Translations under genes and position numbers: made by a program | Source of the DNA: Candidatus Alistipes faecigallinarum | GTDB taxonomy: Bacteria; Bacteroidota; Bacteroidia; Bacteroidales; Rikenellaceae | Assembly: GCA_019115605.1 (NCBI GenBank) | Contig: DXDG01000014.1 | Location: forward strand, 143,150 to 207,149 | Direction: 5' to 3' | Length of the DNA: 64,000 nt | The notes under the pieces: generated by a model | Databases searched by the model: none | What the model was told of the DNA's origin: nothing | Seen by the model: only the letters and a program-made list of their open reading frames with translations | Part shown: one piece after another, positions 30,426 to 39,147 of the stretch | Layout: each line of letters starts with the position of its first letter | How positions within the stretch are numbered: the stretch's first letter is position 1

Positions 30426-31328
30426 TCAGAGTTTCACGGCCGCGCGGAGCTTCGCCGAACGCGACCGGGGGTTGCGCTCCAGCTCCTCGGCCGAAGGGGT
30501 CAGGGCCTTGCGCGTCAGCACCTCGAAGGGGGTGTGCACCTGCCCGTAGAAGTCCTTCTCGATGCGGCCCGCGAGGTTGCCGCTGCGCAGGAAGTTCTTG
30601 ACCATGCGGTCCTCGAGCGAGTGGTAGGAGATGACCACCAGCCGTCCGCCCGGGCGCAGCACCTTGAGGCTCTGCTCGAGGGCCATGCCGAGGGCCTCCA
30701 TCTCGCCGTTGACCTCGATGCGCAGCGCCTGGAAGAGCCGGGTCAGGAATTTCGACTCGTCCCGGCGGGGGGTGCAGGGGGCCACGGCGGCCACGAGCTG
30801 CGCGGTCGTGAGGATCGGCTCCGCTTCGCGCGCCCGTATGATGCAGGCGGCGATCTTCCACGGCGTCTCCAGCTCGCCCCAGTCGCCCAGGATGCGCGTG
30901 AGCCGCTCCGCCTCGTAACGGTTTACGATGTCGGCGGCCGTGAGGCTTCCCCGCTGGTTCATGCGCATGTCGAGGGGCGCCTCCCCGCGGAACGAGAAGC
31001 CGCGTTCGCGTTCGTCGAAGTGGTGCGACGAGACCCCCAGGTCGGCCAGAATGCCGTCCACGGCCGTTACCCCGCGGTAGCGTAGCGCCCCGCGCAGAAA
31101 GCGGAAGTTGCTCTCGACGTAGTGGAACCGCGGGTCATCGGGGCAGTTCGCGCGCGTATCGCGGTCCTGGTCGAAGGCGTAGAGCCGTCCTTCGGGGCCC
31201 AGCACCCGGAGGATGCGCCGCGAGTGGCCTCCGCCGCCGAACGTCAGGTCGGCGTAGGTGCCTCCGGGCTGCAGGTCCAGCAGACCCACGGACTCCTCCA
31301 GCAGGACGGGTGTGTGGTATTGCGACAT
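30426..31328 (-). CDS. rsmH: 16S rRNA m4C1402 methyltransferase
   Basis: A 300-residue SAM-dependent methyltransferase that methylates N4 of C1402 in the ribosomal P site. The N-terminus YHTPVLLEESVGLL, the SAM loop LTFGGGGHSRRIL, ILADLGVSSHHFDERERGFSF and ISYHSLEDRMVKNF are all RsmH signatures. ATG at 31328. It is the first gene of this cell-wall cluster; the mraZ gene that normally precedes it is missing here. A near-consensus -7 box lies 32 bases upstream. Confidence 0.97.
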   Translation of the reverse strand: MSQYHTPVLLEESVGLLDLQPGGTYADLTFGGGGHSRRILRVLGPEGRLYAFDQDRDTRANCPDDPRFHYVESNFRFLRGALRYRGVTAVDGILADLGVSSHHFDERERGFSFRGEAPLDMRMNQRGSLTAADIVNRYEAERLTRILGDWGELETPWKIAACIIRAREAEPILTTAQLVAAVAPCTPRRDESKFLTRLFQALRIEVNGEMEALGMALEQSLKVLRPGGRLVVISYHSLEDRMVKNFLRSGNLAGRIEKDFYGQVHTPFEVLTRKALTPSAEELERNPRSRSAKLRAAVKL

Positions 31329-31359
31329 GATCTTCGTTCTCGAATGGCTGTTTGGGGTG

Positions 31360-31367
31360 TAAAGTTA
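31360..31367 (-). promoter_or_regulatory. Possible -7 box for the division/cell-wall cluster
   Basis: The minus strand reads TAACTTTA, one base off TAnnTTTG. It is framed by the inverted repeat AATGGCT (31343-31349) and AGCCATT (31366-31372). No clear -33 box was seen. Confidence 0.35.
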
Positions 31368-31575
31368 GCCATTTTTCGAGAAAGAGCGCTCCTTTTGCGG
31401 GGAGATTCGGCGGATATTTTCCGCACCGCGGCCGCAGCCCCTTCCGGGGCCGCTTCGGGGACGGGGCGGCGGATTCCGGCCGGCCGCCCTTCGGAAATCG
31501 GGGTCGGGAGGAACAGGGCCGGGGCCTGTCGTTTCGGTGGGGACGGGTGTCGGAGCTTCGGAAGCCGGGCCGCCG

Positions 31576-33942
31576 TTACCGGGCCCGCTCCACCTGCATC
31601 GGGGTGATCGGTCCGGCGGGTGCGAGCAGGTTGCGCACGCGCCAGCTGCGCGCCGCACCGCTGCGGAAGGGCACCGTGAGGATCGTCTCTTCGGCCGAGC
31701 GGCCCAGGCGGGCGACGTAGGCGCCGCGGTCGGTGCGCCACTGCGAACGGGCCTGGTCGAACGACGCCAGGTCGTAGTCCGTGAAGCGGAGCGTTACGCG
31801 CTCCTCCCCGCCGGGCTGCAGCACGCCCGTCTTGGCGAAGGCCCGCAGCTCGGCCTCCGGCTTGGCGTATCCGGCCTCGGGTGCCTCGACGTAGAGCTGC
31901 ACCACCTCGCGCCCGGCCCGCCGGCCCGTGTTGCGGACCGTGACGGAGAGCTCCCAGCCCTGTCCGCGGCGCCGGATCTCGGGGTCTTCGTAGGCGAACG
32001 ACGTATAGCTCAGTCCGTAGCCGAAGGGGTAGGCGACCTCGCGGCGGGCGGTGGTGAAGTAGCGGTATCCCACCCAGATATCCTCCTCGTAGAGCGTGTA
32101 GTCGAAGTTCCGTCCCTCGGTCTGTCCGACATGGGGGTAGTTCTTCGACGAGGGAAGATCCTCATAGCACAACGGGAAGGTCATCGGCAGGCGCCCCGAG
32201 GGCGAGACCCTGCCGGTGAGCAGGTCGGCGACCGCATCGCCGCACTCCTGTCCGGGGAACCAGGCCAGCAGAATGGCGTCGGGAAGCTCCCGCCACGAGG
32301 CGGTCTCCACCACGCCGCAGACGTTCATCACCACGACCATCCGCTTGCCCGCGCGGCGGCACGCCTCGGCGACGCGTTCGAGCAGGAAGCGCTCGGCGGC
32401 CGTGAGGTTGAAATCCCCCTCGACGACGCGGTCCGACGTCTCGCCCGAGCCGCGCCCCAGCACCACGACGGCCGCGTCGCAGGCGCCGACCTGGCGGTCG
32501 ATGAGCTCCGGGTTGCCCGAGAGGTCCATCTCCGGGAGCACCGTGCGGTGGTAGGAGATCTTCTGCCAGGCCGGGCAGTCGGGGTATCGGTCGAGGGCCT
32601 CGTTCTGGTAGGCCACATATTTCTCATAAAGGCTCCGGAGTCGTTCGTCGAGCGTGAAGCCCGCGTCGCGCAGTCCGTCGCAGATGTCGCGGACGTAGGC
32701 CTTGTTCACGTTCGAGGATCCCGTGCCGCCGGCAATCGACTTGTAGGCCGTGGCGCCGAAGAGCGCGATGCGCTGCTGCGTCTTCAGCGGCAGGGTCTCC
32801 CCCGTGTTCTTGAGCAGCACCATGCTCTCGTCGGCAATCTCGCGCGAGAGGGCGGCATGCGCCCCGAGGTCGGGTGTGGAGGGGCTCCAGCCCTGTGCCG
32901 TGAGCGAGCGGAAGACGACGCGCAGCACGTCGCGCACGCAGGCGTCGAGCACCGACTCCCTGACCGCGCCGCTCTGCACGGCCTCGACGATCTCGCGGAC
33001 GATCTCCTCATCGCCGGGCATGATCAGCGCGCTGCGGGCTTCGAGCAGCCCCGCCGTGGGGCGCCGCACGGTCCAGTCGGTGAGCACCAGCCCGTCGAAA
33101 CCCCACTCGTCGCGCAGCAGGTCGATCATCAGCTCGCGGTTGGTCTGCGTATATTCGCCCGCAATGCGGTTGTAGGAGCCCATGACGCTCCACGGCTTCG
33201 CCTTGCGCACGCAGTATTCGAAGGCCCGGAGGTAGATTTCGCGCAGGGCCCGCTGCGTCATGCGGGCGTCGTTTACCTTCTTGCCCGTCTGCTGGTTGTT
33301 GGCCACGAAGTGCTTGAGGCTCGTGCCGACGCCCTGCGACTGGATCCCTTCGATCACCGCCGCGGCCAGGTGCCCCGTGAGCAGCGGATCTTCGGAGTAG
33401 TATTCGAAGTTGCGGCCGCAGAGCGGGTTGCGCATGATGTTGATGCCGGGGGTGAGGATCACGTCGATGCCGTAGGCGCGGGCTTCGCGGCCCATCGCCT
33501 CACCCTGCAGGCGTGCCGCGCCGCTGTCCCAGGTGGCGGCCAGCGCCGTGGTCGAGGGGAAGCAGGTGCAGTAGCGGGTCGGGGCCCCCTCGACGGTCTC
33601 TCCGGCGAGAGTTGCCACGGGAACGCCCGCCTCGTCGTAGACCACCTGCGCGGCGGCCGAAGGCACGGGGTCGATGCGCACGCCGACGGGTCCGTCGGCC
33701 AGGTTGATCGAGGGGATGCCCAGCTCGGGCAGGGCGCAGGTCCATCCCGCGGCCCCTTCGGTGCGGTGGCTCAGCGAGTCCTCGCAGCCCGGGGCGCCGA
33801 CCAGAAGGCGGGCCTTCTCTTCGAGGGTCATGCGGCCGATCAGCCGGTCGATCTCCCTGTCGGTGAGGGGCTCGGCGGCCATAAGTGCGGAGGTTGCGGC
33901 GAGAGAGCCCGCCAGCAAAAGCAGATTCATGGACTTGATCAT
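31576..33942 (-). CDS. GH3 beta-glucosidase-type glycoside hydrolase
   Basis: A 788-residue secreted enzyme with a signal peptide (about 1-23, ending LMAAE). The GH3 N-terminal barrel (about 30-300) shows LADGPVGVR, KHFVANNQQ and GFDGLVLTDW, with D289 the likely nucleophile. The GH3 C-terminal domain (about 375-600) and a fibronectin III-like domain (about 655-725) follow. It most likely releases terminal beta-linked glucose or a related sugar in the periplasm; exact specificity cannot be read. Two in-frame ATG codons, at 33942 and 33930, both give a signal peptide. It is divergent from glsA and not part of a visible sugar operon. Confidence 0.92.
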   Translation of the reverse strand: MIKSMNLLLLAGSLAATSALMAAEPLTDREIDRLIGRMTLEEKARLLVGAPGCEDSLSHRTEGAAGWTCALPELGIPSINLADGPVGVRIDPVPSAAAQVVYDEAGVPVATLAGETVEGAPTRYCTCFPSTTALAATWDSGAARLQGEAMGREARAYGIDVILTPGINIMRNPLCGRNFEYYSEDPLLTGHLAAAVIEGIQSQGVGTSLKHFVANNQQTGKKVNDARMTQRALREIYLRAFEYCVRKAKPWSVMGSYNRIAGEYTQTNRELMIDLLRDEWGFDGLVLTDWTVRRPTAGLLEARSALIMPGDEEIVREIVEAVQSGAVRESVLDACVRDVLRVVFRSLTAQGWSPSTPDLGAHAALSREIADESMVLLKNTGETLPLKTQQRIALFGATAYKSIAGGTGSSNVNKAYVRDICDGLRDAGFTLDERLRSLYEKYVAYQNEALDRYPDCPAWQKISYHRTVLPEMDLSGNPELIDRQVGACDAAVVVLGRGSGETSDRVVEGDFNLTAAERFLLERVAEACRRAGKRMVVVMNVCGVVETASWRELPDAILLAWFPGQECGDAVADLLTGRVSPSGRLPMTFPLCYEDLPSSKNYPHVGQTEGRNFDYTLYEEDIWVGYRYFTTARREVAYPFGYGLSYTSFAYEDPEIRRRGQGWELSVTVRNTGRRAGREVVQLYVEAPEAGYAKPEAELRAFAKTGVLQPGGEERVTLRFTDYDLASFDQARSQWRTDRGAYVARLGRSAEETILTVPFRSGAARSWRVRNLLAPAGPITPMQVERAR

Positions 33943-34139
33943 ATCATCGTTCGTTTTTCGTTGCCGGATGCGGTGCCGCCGGCCGGTCGTCGGGCTGAAA
34001 TCCCGGCGTGTGTCCGGACTCCGGTTCGGAGGGATGCGGCGGCGCTTCTGCGCCTTTCGAAAGGCTCCGCAAGTTAGGGAAAAAATCGAAGATGCGCAAC
34101 ACGCCCGCCCGAAACGGACGCGCGGAACGAAAAAACCGT

Positions 34140-34147
34140 TATCTTTG
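34140..34147 (+). promoter_or_regulatory. Probable -7 box for glsA
   Basis: TATCTTTG is a full match to the Bacteroidetes -7 consensus, 26 bases before the glsA ATG. No -33 TTTG was seen. Confidence 0.55.
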
Positions 34148-34173
34148 CATCAAGAGTCATACCCGAACCTGCC

Positions 34174-35007
34174 ATGCCCCAGATAGACATCGGAGCCGTC
34201 CTTCGCGAGAAGGCGCCGCGGCTGGCCCGCTGGACACCCCGCTTTGCGGTGAACTGGCTGCGCCGCACGATCCACGAGAAGGAGATCAACCACATCCTCG
34301 AACACTACTGGACCCTTCCGCCCCAGGAGTTTATCCGCGCCTGCTTCCGCGAGTGGGGCGTCAGCTACTCGATCGAGGGGCTCGAACGGCTCGATCCCGC
34401 GGGCCGCTACCTCTTCGTGGCGAACCATCCGTTCGGCGGCATGGACGGCATGATGCTGGCCGACAAGCTCATCGACCGTTTCGGCGACGTGCGCGTCGTG
34501 GTGAACGACCTGCTGATGCATGTCGAACCGCTGCGGCCCCTGTGGATTCCCGTAAACAAGCACGGCGCGCAGAATGCGGCCAGCGTGCGTCTCTTCGACG
34601 AGGCCTTCTTCGGCGAGCTGCCGATCCTCACCTTCCCCGCGGGCCTCTGCTCGCGCCGCATCGACGGCCGCATCACCGACACGGAGTGGAAGACGAGCTT
34701 CCTGAAAAAGGCCTACGCCTCGCAGCGGCCCATCGTCCCGGTTTTTGTCGAGGGGCGGCTGTCGGATTTCTTCTACCGCCTCGACCGGACCCGCAAGGCG
34801 CTGGGCATCAAGTTCAACATCGAGATGCTGTGGCTTCCCGACGAGATGTTCTCCCAGAAAGGCAAGCACTTCCGCATCGTTGTGGGCGAGCCGGTCCGTG
34901 TGGCCGAACTCCAGCACTGCGGATCGTTGCGCGAACAGGCCGCGGAGGTGCGCAAAATGGTCTACTCCCTGGAAAATAAATCTGCCGAAAGGGCCGAAAG
35001 TCGGTAA
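34174..35007 (+). CDS. glsA: Glycine-lipid O-acyltransferase (PlsC-type), GlsA-like
   Basis: A 277-residue lysophospholipid-acyltransferase-type protein. The acyltransferase motif is NHPFGGMDGM at residues 84-93, with H85 and D91 as the catalytic pair; FPAGLCSR is the later substrate-binding motif. It is followed 23 bases later by a GNAT-like GlsB gene. In Bacteroides thetaiotaomicron the glsB-glsA pair makes N-acyloxyacyl glycine lipids, with GlsA adding the second fatty acyl chain to the hydroxy group. The pairing and both sequences support the same role here. It should act at the inner membrane. Confidence 0.85.
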   Translation: MPQIDIGAVLREKAPRLARWTPRFAVNWLRRTIHEKEINHILEHYWTLPPQEFIRACFREWGVSYSIEGLERLDPAGRYLFVANHPFGGMDGMMLADKLIDRFGDVRVVVNDLLMHVEPLRPLWIPVNKHGAQNAASVRLFDEAFFGELPILTFPAGLCSRRIDGRITDTEWKTSFLKKAYASQRPIVPVFVEGRLSDFFYRLDRTRKALGIKFNIEMLWLPDEMFSQKGKHFRIVVGEPVRVAELQHCGSLREQAAEVRKMVYSLENKSAERAESR

Positions 35008-35014
35008 AAGTTGG

Positions 35015-35022
35015 TATTTTTG
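35015..35022 (+). promoter_or_regulatory. Possible -7 box directly before glsB
   Basis: TATTTTTG fits TAnnTTTG and lies only 8 bases before the glsB ATG. If used, the transcript would have almost no leader. It may equally be chance in the short AT-rich gap. Confidence 0.35.
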
Positions 35023-35030
35023 TCTCTGCT

Positions 35031-36038
35031 ATGTCATCCCAGAAACCCGAACCGATCCTGCCGCCCGTTGCGCGGGAGCTGCTGCGCGCCGAGCTGACCC
35101 CCGAGCGCAAGGTCCGCGACACGCACCGGGCCGGCAATGAAATCTACGTCTTCGCCGCCGCGGAGTGTCCGGCGCTGATGCGCGAGGTGGGGCGCCTGCG
35201 CGAGGTGGCCTTCCGCGGGGCCGGCGGCGGCACGGGCCGCGAGGTGGACATCGACGGGGAGGACCTGGCCGCGGACGGCTACTACCAGCTGATCGTCTGG
35301 GACCCCGCGGCCGAGGAGATCGTCGGCGGATACCGCTTCATCGTCTGCACCTCGGACCACCCGCGCCACCTCTCGACGGAGCACTACTTCCGCTTCAGCG
35401 AGCGCTTCCGCCGCAAGTACCTCCCGCGGACCATCGAGCTGGGCCGCTCGTTCGTGCAGCCCGCCTACCAGGCCCGGGGCAACGCGAAGAGCATCTACGC
35501 CCTGGACAACCTCTGGGACGGCATCGGCGCCCTGATCGTGCTCAACCCCCGGGCGAAGTACCTCTTCGGCAAGGTTACGATGTACACCACCTACAAGGCC
35601 GTGGCGCGCAACGCCCTGATCTGGTTCCTGCGCCGCTACTTCCCCGACCGCGAAGGGCTTGTCGAGGGGATCCATCCGATCCGCCTCGATCTGGACGACC
35701 CCTACTACGAGACGCTCTTCTCGGGCGAGACCTACATGGAGAACTACCGCATCCTCCTGCAGAAGATCCGCGAATTCGACGAGAACATCCCGCCGTTGAT
35801 CAACGCCTACATGAACCTCTCGCCGACGATGCGCGTCTTCGACACGGTGAGCAACCCCGATTTCGGCGGGGTCGAGGAGACGGGCATCCTCGTAACGATC
35901 CGCGACATCTATCCCGAGAAACGCATGCGCTACATGCGCTGGGCCGGCTGGCGGGCCAACCTCAAGCACCGCCGCGAGGAGTTCAGCGAGCGGCTGCGCG
36001 AGCATCTCGGGCGCATCACCGGCAAGAAGAACGGCTGA
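35031..36038 (+). CDS. glsB: Glycine-lipid N-acyltransferase (GNAT/hemolysin-like), GlsB-like
   Basis: A 335-residue protein of the GNAT-related N-acyltransferase group often annotated as hemolysin. The core has LREVAFRGAGGGTGREVDID, IVGGYRFIVC and ELGRSFVQPAYQ, with the last motif typical of ornithine- and glycine-lipid N-acyltransferases. It should attach a 3-hydroxy fatty acid to the amino group of glycine, after which GlsA adds the second chain. ATG at 35031. It ends before a bidirectional terminator, so glsA-glsB forms a compact two-gene unit. Confidence 0.87.
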   Translation: MSSQKPEPILPPVARELLRAELTPERKVRDTHRAGNEIYVFAAAECPALMREVGRLREVAFRGAGGGTGREVDIDGEDLAADGYYQLIVWDPAAEEIVGGYRFIVCTSDHPRHLSTEHYFRFSERFRRKYLPRTIELGRSFVQPAYQARGNAKSIYALDNLWDGIGALIVLNPRAKYLFGKVTMYTTYKAVARNALIWFLRRYFPDREGLVEGIHPIRLDLDDPYYETLFSGETYMENYRILLQKIREFDENIPPLINAYMNLSPTMRVFDTVSNPDFGGVEETGILVTIRDIYPEKRMRYMRWAGWRANLKHRREEFSERLREHLGRITGKKNG

Positions 36039-36101
36039 CCGACTGTCGGTTGCGGCGGACCGCATCCCCGAAGTCCGGCTGCCGCGCCCGAAGAGTCATG
36101 A

Positions 36102-36135
36102 AAAACCCCGCAGAACCGATGTTCTGCGGGGTTTT
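36102..36135. terminator. Bidirectional terminator between glsB and folC
   Basis: Perfect 15-bp stem AAAACCCCGCAGAAC/GTTCTGCGGGGTTTT with loop CGAT. The A and T ends give a T run on both strands, which suits the convergent genes. Confidence 0.92.
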
Positions 36136-36160
36136 CCGTGGTTGTTGGCAGCCGGCCGGA

Positions 36161-37450
36161 TCAGAGCGCCTCGCCCACGACGTAGGTGCTGCCTCCGATG
36201 AAGATCATGTCCTCGGGCGCGGCGAGCTCGCGGGCCCGGGCCACGGCGCTCCGGACGTCGGCCACGGCTTCGCCCTGCAGGCCGTAGATGGCGGCCTTCG
36301 CGGTCAGCTCCTCGGCCGTCAGCGCCCGCTCGGAGTGCGCCTGCGTGAAGAGGTAGTGCGCCTCGCGGGGCAGCAGGGGCAGGATGTGCGCCAGGTCCTT
36401 GTCGCGCACGAAGCCCATGACGCAGAAGAGCCTGCGGTGGGGCGTCTGCCGGAGCTGCTCGGCGACGTAGGCGATGCCGTGGGCGTTGTGGCCCGTGTCG
36501 CAGATCGTCAGCGGCGCCTCGCCGAGCTTCTGCCAGCGGCCGTGCAGTGCCGTGTTGGCCGCAGCGCAGCGCAGTCCTTCGAGGTAGGCGCGGCGCGAGA
36601 TCGTCAGCGGCGTCTCCTCATGCAGGAAGTCGACGGCTGCCGAGGCGGTGATGACGTTGTGGCGCTGGTAGTTGCCTTCGAGGTCGAGCTCCACGTCGAA
36701 GATCCGCCCGTCGCGCATGCGGCGCAGCGTGAAGAGCTGCCGCTCGCCCTGGATGGCCTGCTTCTCGCAGTGGAACACCTGCTCGGCATAGAGGACCTTC
36801 GACTTGTTGGCGGCGGCCGCTTGCTCGATGACCCCGTTGTAGCGGTCGTCGGCCTCGCCGATGAGCACCGGGATGCTCTTCTTGATGATGCCGGCCTTCT
36901 CGGCGGCGATCTTCTGGAGCGTGTCGCCCAGCAGCGCCGTGTGTTCGAGTCCGATGTTGGTGATGATGCTCAGGATCGGCACGATGAGGTTCGTGGCGTC
37001 GAGGCGCCCGCCGAGCCCCGTCTCGATCACGGCCACCTCGACGTCGCTCTGCGCGAAGTAGTCGAAGGCCATCGCCGCGGTCATCTCGAAGAACGAGAGC
37101 TGCAGCTCGACCATCTTGTCGTGGTGCTTGTCCACGAAGTTCACGACCTTCTGCTTGGGGATCATCTCGCCGTCGACGCGGATGCGTTCGCGGAAGTCCT
37201 GCAGGTGGGGCGAGGTGAAGAGTCCCGTGCGGTATCCGGCCTGCTGGAGCACCGAGGCGATGATGTGCGCCACGGATCCCTTGCCGTTGGTTCCGGCGAT
37301 GTGGATCGTGAAGAAGTTGCGCTGGGGGTTGCCCAGGTGGCGGCAGAAGGCCGTGATGCGCTCCAGTCCCGGCTTGTAGGCTGTGGCACCCTGGCTTTCG
37401 AAGGCCGGGAGCGACGAGAAGAGAAACTCGAGGGTCTGGGTATAATTCAT
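36161..37450 (-). CDS. folC: Folylpolyglutamate/dihydrofolate synthase
   Basis: A 429-residue Mur-ligase-like enzyme that makes dihydrofolate and adds glutamates to folates. The P-loop GTNGKGSVAH is at about 53-62, and FTSPHLQDFRERI, ETGLGGRLDATN and NIGLEHTALLGDTL are FolC signatures; CDTGHNAHG is in the C-terminal domain. ATG at 37450. It lies 12 bases downstream of lnt and shares its promoter. Confidence 0.96.
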   Translation of the reverse strand: MNYTQTLEFLFSSLPAFESQGATAYKPGLERITAFCRHLGNPQRNFFTIHIAGTNGKGSVAHIIASVLQQAGYRTGLFTSPHLQDFRERIRVDGEMIPKQKVVNFVDKHHDKMVELQLSFFEMTAAMAFDYFAQSDVEVAVIETGLGGRLDATNLIVPILSIITNIGLEHTALLGDTLQKIAAEKAGIIKKSIPVLIGEADDRYNGVIEQAAAANKSKVLYAEQVFHCEKQAIQGERQLFTLRRMRDGRIFDVELDLEGNYQRHNVITASAAVDFLHEETPLTISRRAYLEGLRCAAANTALHGRWQKLGEAPLTICDTGHNAHGIAYVAEQLRQTPHRRLFCVMGFVRDKDLAHILPLLPREAHYLFTQAHSERALTAEELTAKAAIYGLQGEAVADVRSAVARARELAAPEDMIFIGGSTYVVGEAL

Positions 37451-37462
37451 AAGTGGTGTATG

Positions 37463-39046
37463 TTATGGGACGAGGTAATTCCTGCGTTTGACGCGATAGG
37501 CGACGTAGTAAAGCACGCAGAGCAGCAAAACGTATTCCGCAATGCGGGCGATGCAGTCGCCGTAGCGGGTGTAGAAGGTCATGCGGGTGTTCAGCGGCAC
37601 GTCGGCCGTCAGCACGCCGCGCTCCTCCCAGCCGAGGGTCTCGCCGACGCTTCCGTCGGCGGCGATGAATCCCGACATGCCGGTGTTGGCCGAGCGGGCG
37701 ATGGCCCGGCGGTGCTCGATGGCCCGCAGGCGCGAGATGGTGAACAGGTGGCGGTATCCGGGCGTGTCGCCCCACCAGCCGTCGTTGGAGATGATGGCCA
37801 TGAAGGCGGCGCCGCGGCGTACGAAGTCGCCGTAGAAGTCGCCGTAGAGCCCTTCGTAGCAGATGGCCGGGCCGACCTGCGTCGCGGCGTGGCCGAAGGC
37901 CGTGCCGTGCGTGCCCTTGCCGATCTGTCCGAGCGTGCCCCCGAGGTCGATGACCAGGAAGCGCAGCATGTCGAAGATCCACGTCGGGGTGTTCTCCACG
38001 CCGATGACCAGCCGCCCCTTGTGGTGGAGCTGCACGCGGCCCGCGGAGTCGAGGCCCACGGCCGTGTTGAAGATGTCGTAGTAGCTTCCGTCGAGGCGGT
38101 TTCGCCGGGCCGTCGGGCTCTGCGTGCCCGGCTCGTAGCGCACCAGCGTGTTGGCGCCTGTCAGCAGCAGTGCTTCGGGGCAGCGGCTGCGGAGCGTGTC
38201 GGCAAGCTCCCGCCAGAAGTCGCCGGGCAGCTCCTCGCCGGGCAGCTCCGTGAGTCCGGGCTCCCAGTAGTATCCGGGGACGGCCGTCTCGGGCAGCAGG
38301 ATGAACTGCGCGTCGCGGGGCGTGGCGCCCAGCAGGTCGATGATGTTGCGCTGCTGGCGCTCCTCGTCGCCGTGGAACTTGTCGTAGCAGTCGACGTTGG
38401 GCTGGAGGATGGCCACGCGCACCGTGCCTTCGTCGGGCTGCCGCCAGCTGCAGCGGATGGCCACCGAAAGCGCGAGCGGCAGGACGAGGACGGCCGCCAG
38501 GGCGGCGATGCGCTGCCGGGTCGGGCGGCGGAGCGTCTCGAAGAGGAGGATGTTGCCGAGCAGCACCCAGAGCGAGCCGCCGAAAACGCCCGTGTATTCG
38601 TACCACTGCACGGCCCAGACGTCGTGCGAGAATCCGTTGCCGAGGATGAGCCACGGCCACGAGAATTCACCCGTGGTGTACCAGTATTCGGTGGTGATCC
38701 ACGCCGCGACGAGCGTGGTGTAGGCCAGGGCCTTCGGCGCCTTCTTCGACACGGTGTGGAAGAGCATGAAGGCCAGCATGTTGAGTGTTGTCGAGGCGAG
38801 CGTGGCGGCGACGGGGCCCACGGGGGTGGCGTTCCAGATCCACCAGATGGTCATCGCATTCCACAGCACGAAGGTGAGCGCGGCCCATCCGAAGGTGGAC
38901 CACCAGCCGCGGCGCGAGGCCTCGGCCCGGTCGCTGATCCACAGCAGGGGGACGAACGCGGCAAGCAGCGGCAGTCCCGACAGGCCGAGCCATCCCGCCG
39001 AGAGCAGGATGGCCGAAAGGATGGCTGCCGCGAGTTTTCGAGACAT
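37463..39046 (-). CDS. lnt: Apolipoprotein N-acyltransferase
   Basis: A 527-residue inner-membrane enzyme that adds the third acyl chain to lipoproteins. About six N-terminal membrane segments are followed by a periplasmic nitrilase-like domain (about 215-480) with the catalytic Glu-Lys-Cys set: the glutamate in ILLPETAVPG, the lysine in HHKGRLVIGVE, and the cysteine in GPAICYEGLYG. SNDGWWGDTPG and RAIARSANTG are also typical. The start MSRKLAAAILSA at 39046 lies downstream of a consensus promoter; an ATG 31 codons upstream (39139) would start before it. The many lipoproteins in this window depend on this activity. Confidence 0.93.
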   Translation of the reverse strand: MSRKLAAAILSAILLSAGWLGLSGLPLLAAFVPLLWISDRAEASRRGWWSTFGWAALTFVLWNAMTIWWIWNATPVGPVAATLASTTLNMLAFMLFHTVSKKAPKALAYTTLVAAWITTEYWYTTGEFSWPWLILGNGFSHDVWAVQWYEYTGVFGGSLWVLLGNILLFETLRRPTRQRIAALAAVLVLPLALSVAIRCSWRQPDEGTVRVAILQPNVDCYDKFHGDEERQQRNIIDLLGATPRDAQFILLPETAVPGYYWEPGLTELPGEELPGDFWRELADTLRSRCPEALLLTGANTLVRYEPGTQSPTARRNRLDGSYYDIFNTAVGLDSAGRVQLHHKGRLVIGVENTPTWIFDMLRFLVIDLGGTLGQIGKGTHGTAFGHAATQVGPAICYEGLYGDFYGDFVRRGAAFMAIISNDGWWGDTPGYRHLFTISRLRAIEHRRAIARSANTGMSGFIAADGSVGETLGWEERGVLTADVPLNTRMTFYTRYGDCIARIAEYVLLLCVLYYVAYRVKRRNYLVP

Positions 39047-39074
39047 GGAGGTCGGAATGGGGATTTTACGAGCG

Positions 39075-39105
39075 CAAAAGTAGTCAAACGCCGTCAGAAA
39101 ACAAA
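39075..39105 (-). promoter_or_regulatory. Consensus promoter for lnt-folC
   Basis: The minus strand has TTTG (39102-39105), 19 bases, then TACTTTTG (39075-39082), both perfect matches with allowed spacing. It supports the lnt start at 39046. Confidence 0.75.
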
Positions 39106-39115
39106 AATATTTCAC

Positions 39116-39123
39116 TACTTTTG
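39116..39123 (+). promoter_or_regulatory. Probable -7 box for the GH109-like gene
   Basis: TACTTTTG fits the -7 consensus and lies 24 bases before the ATG at 39148. It is back to back with the lnt promoter. No -33 box at the right spacing. Confidence 0.5.
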
Positions 39124-39147
39124 TATCAAACCAAAACATTGCGAATT

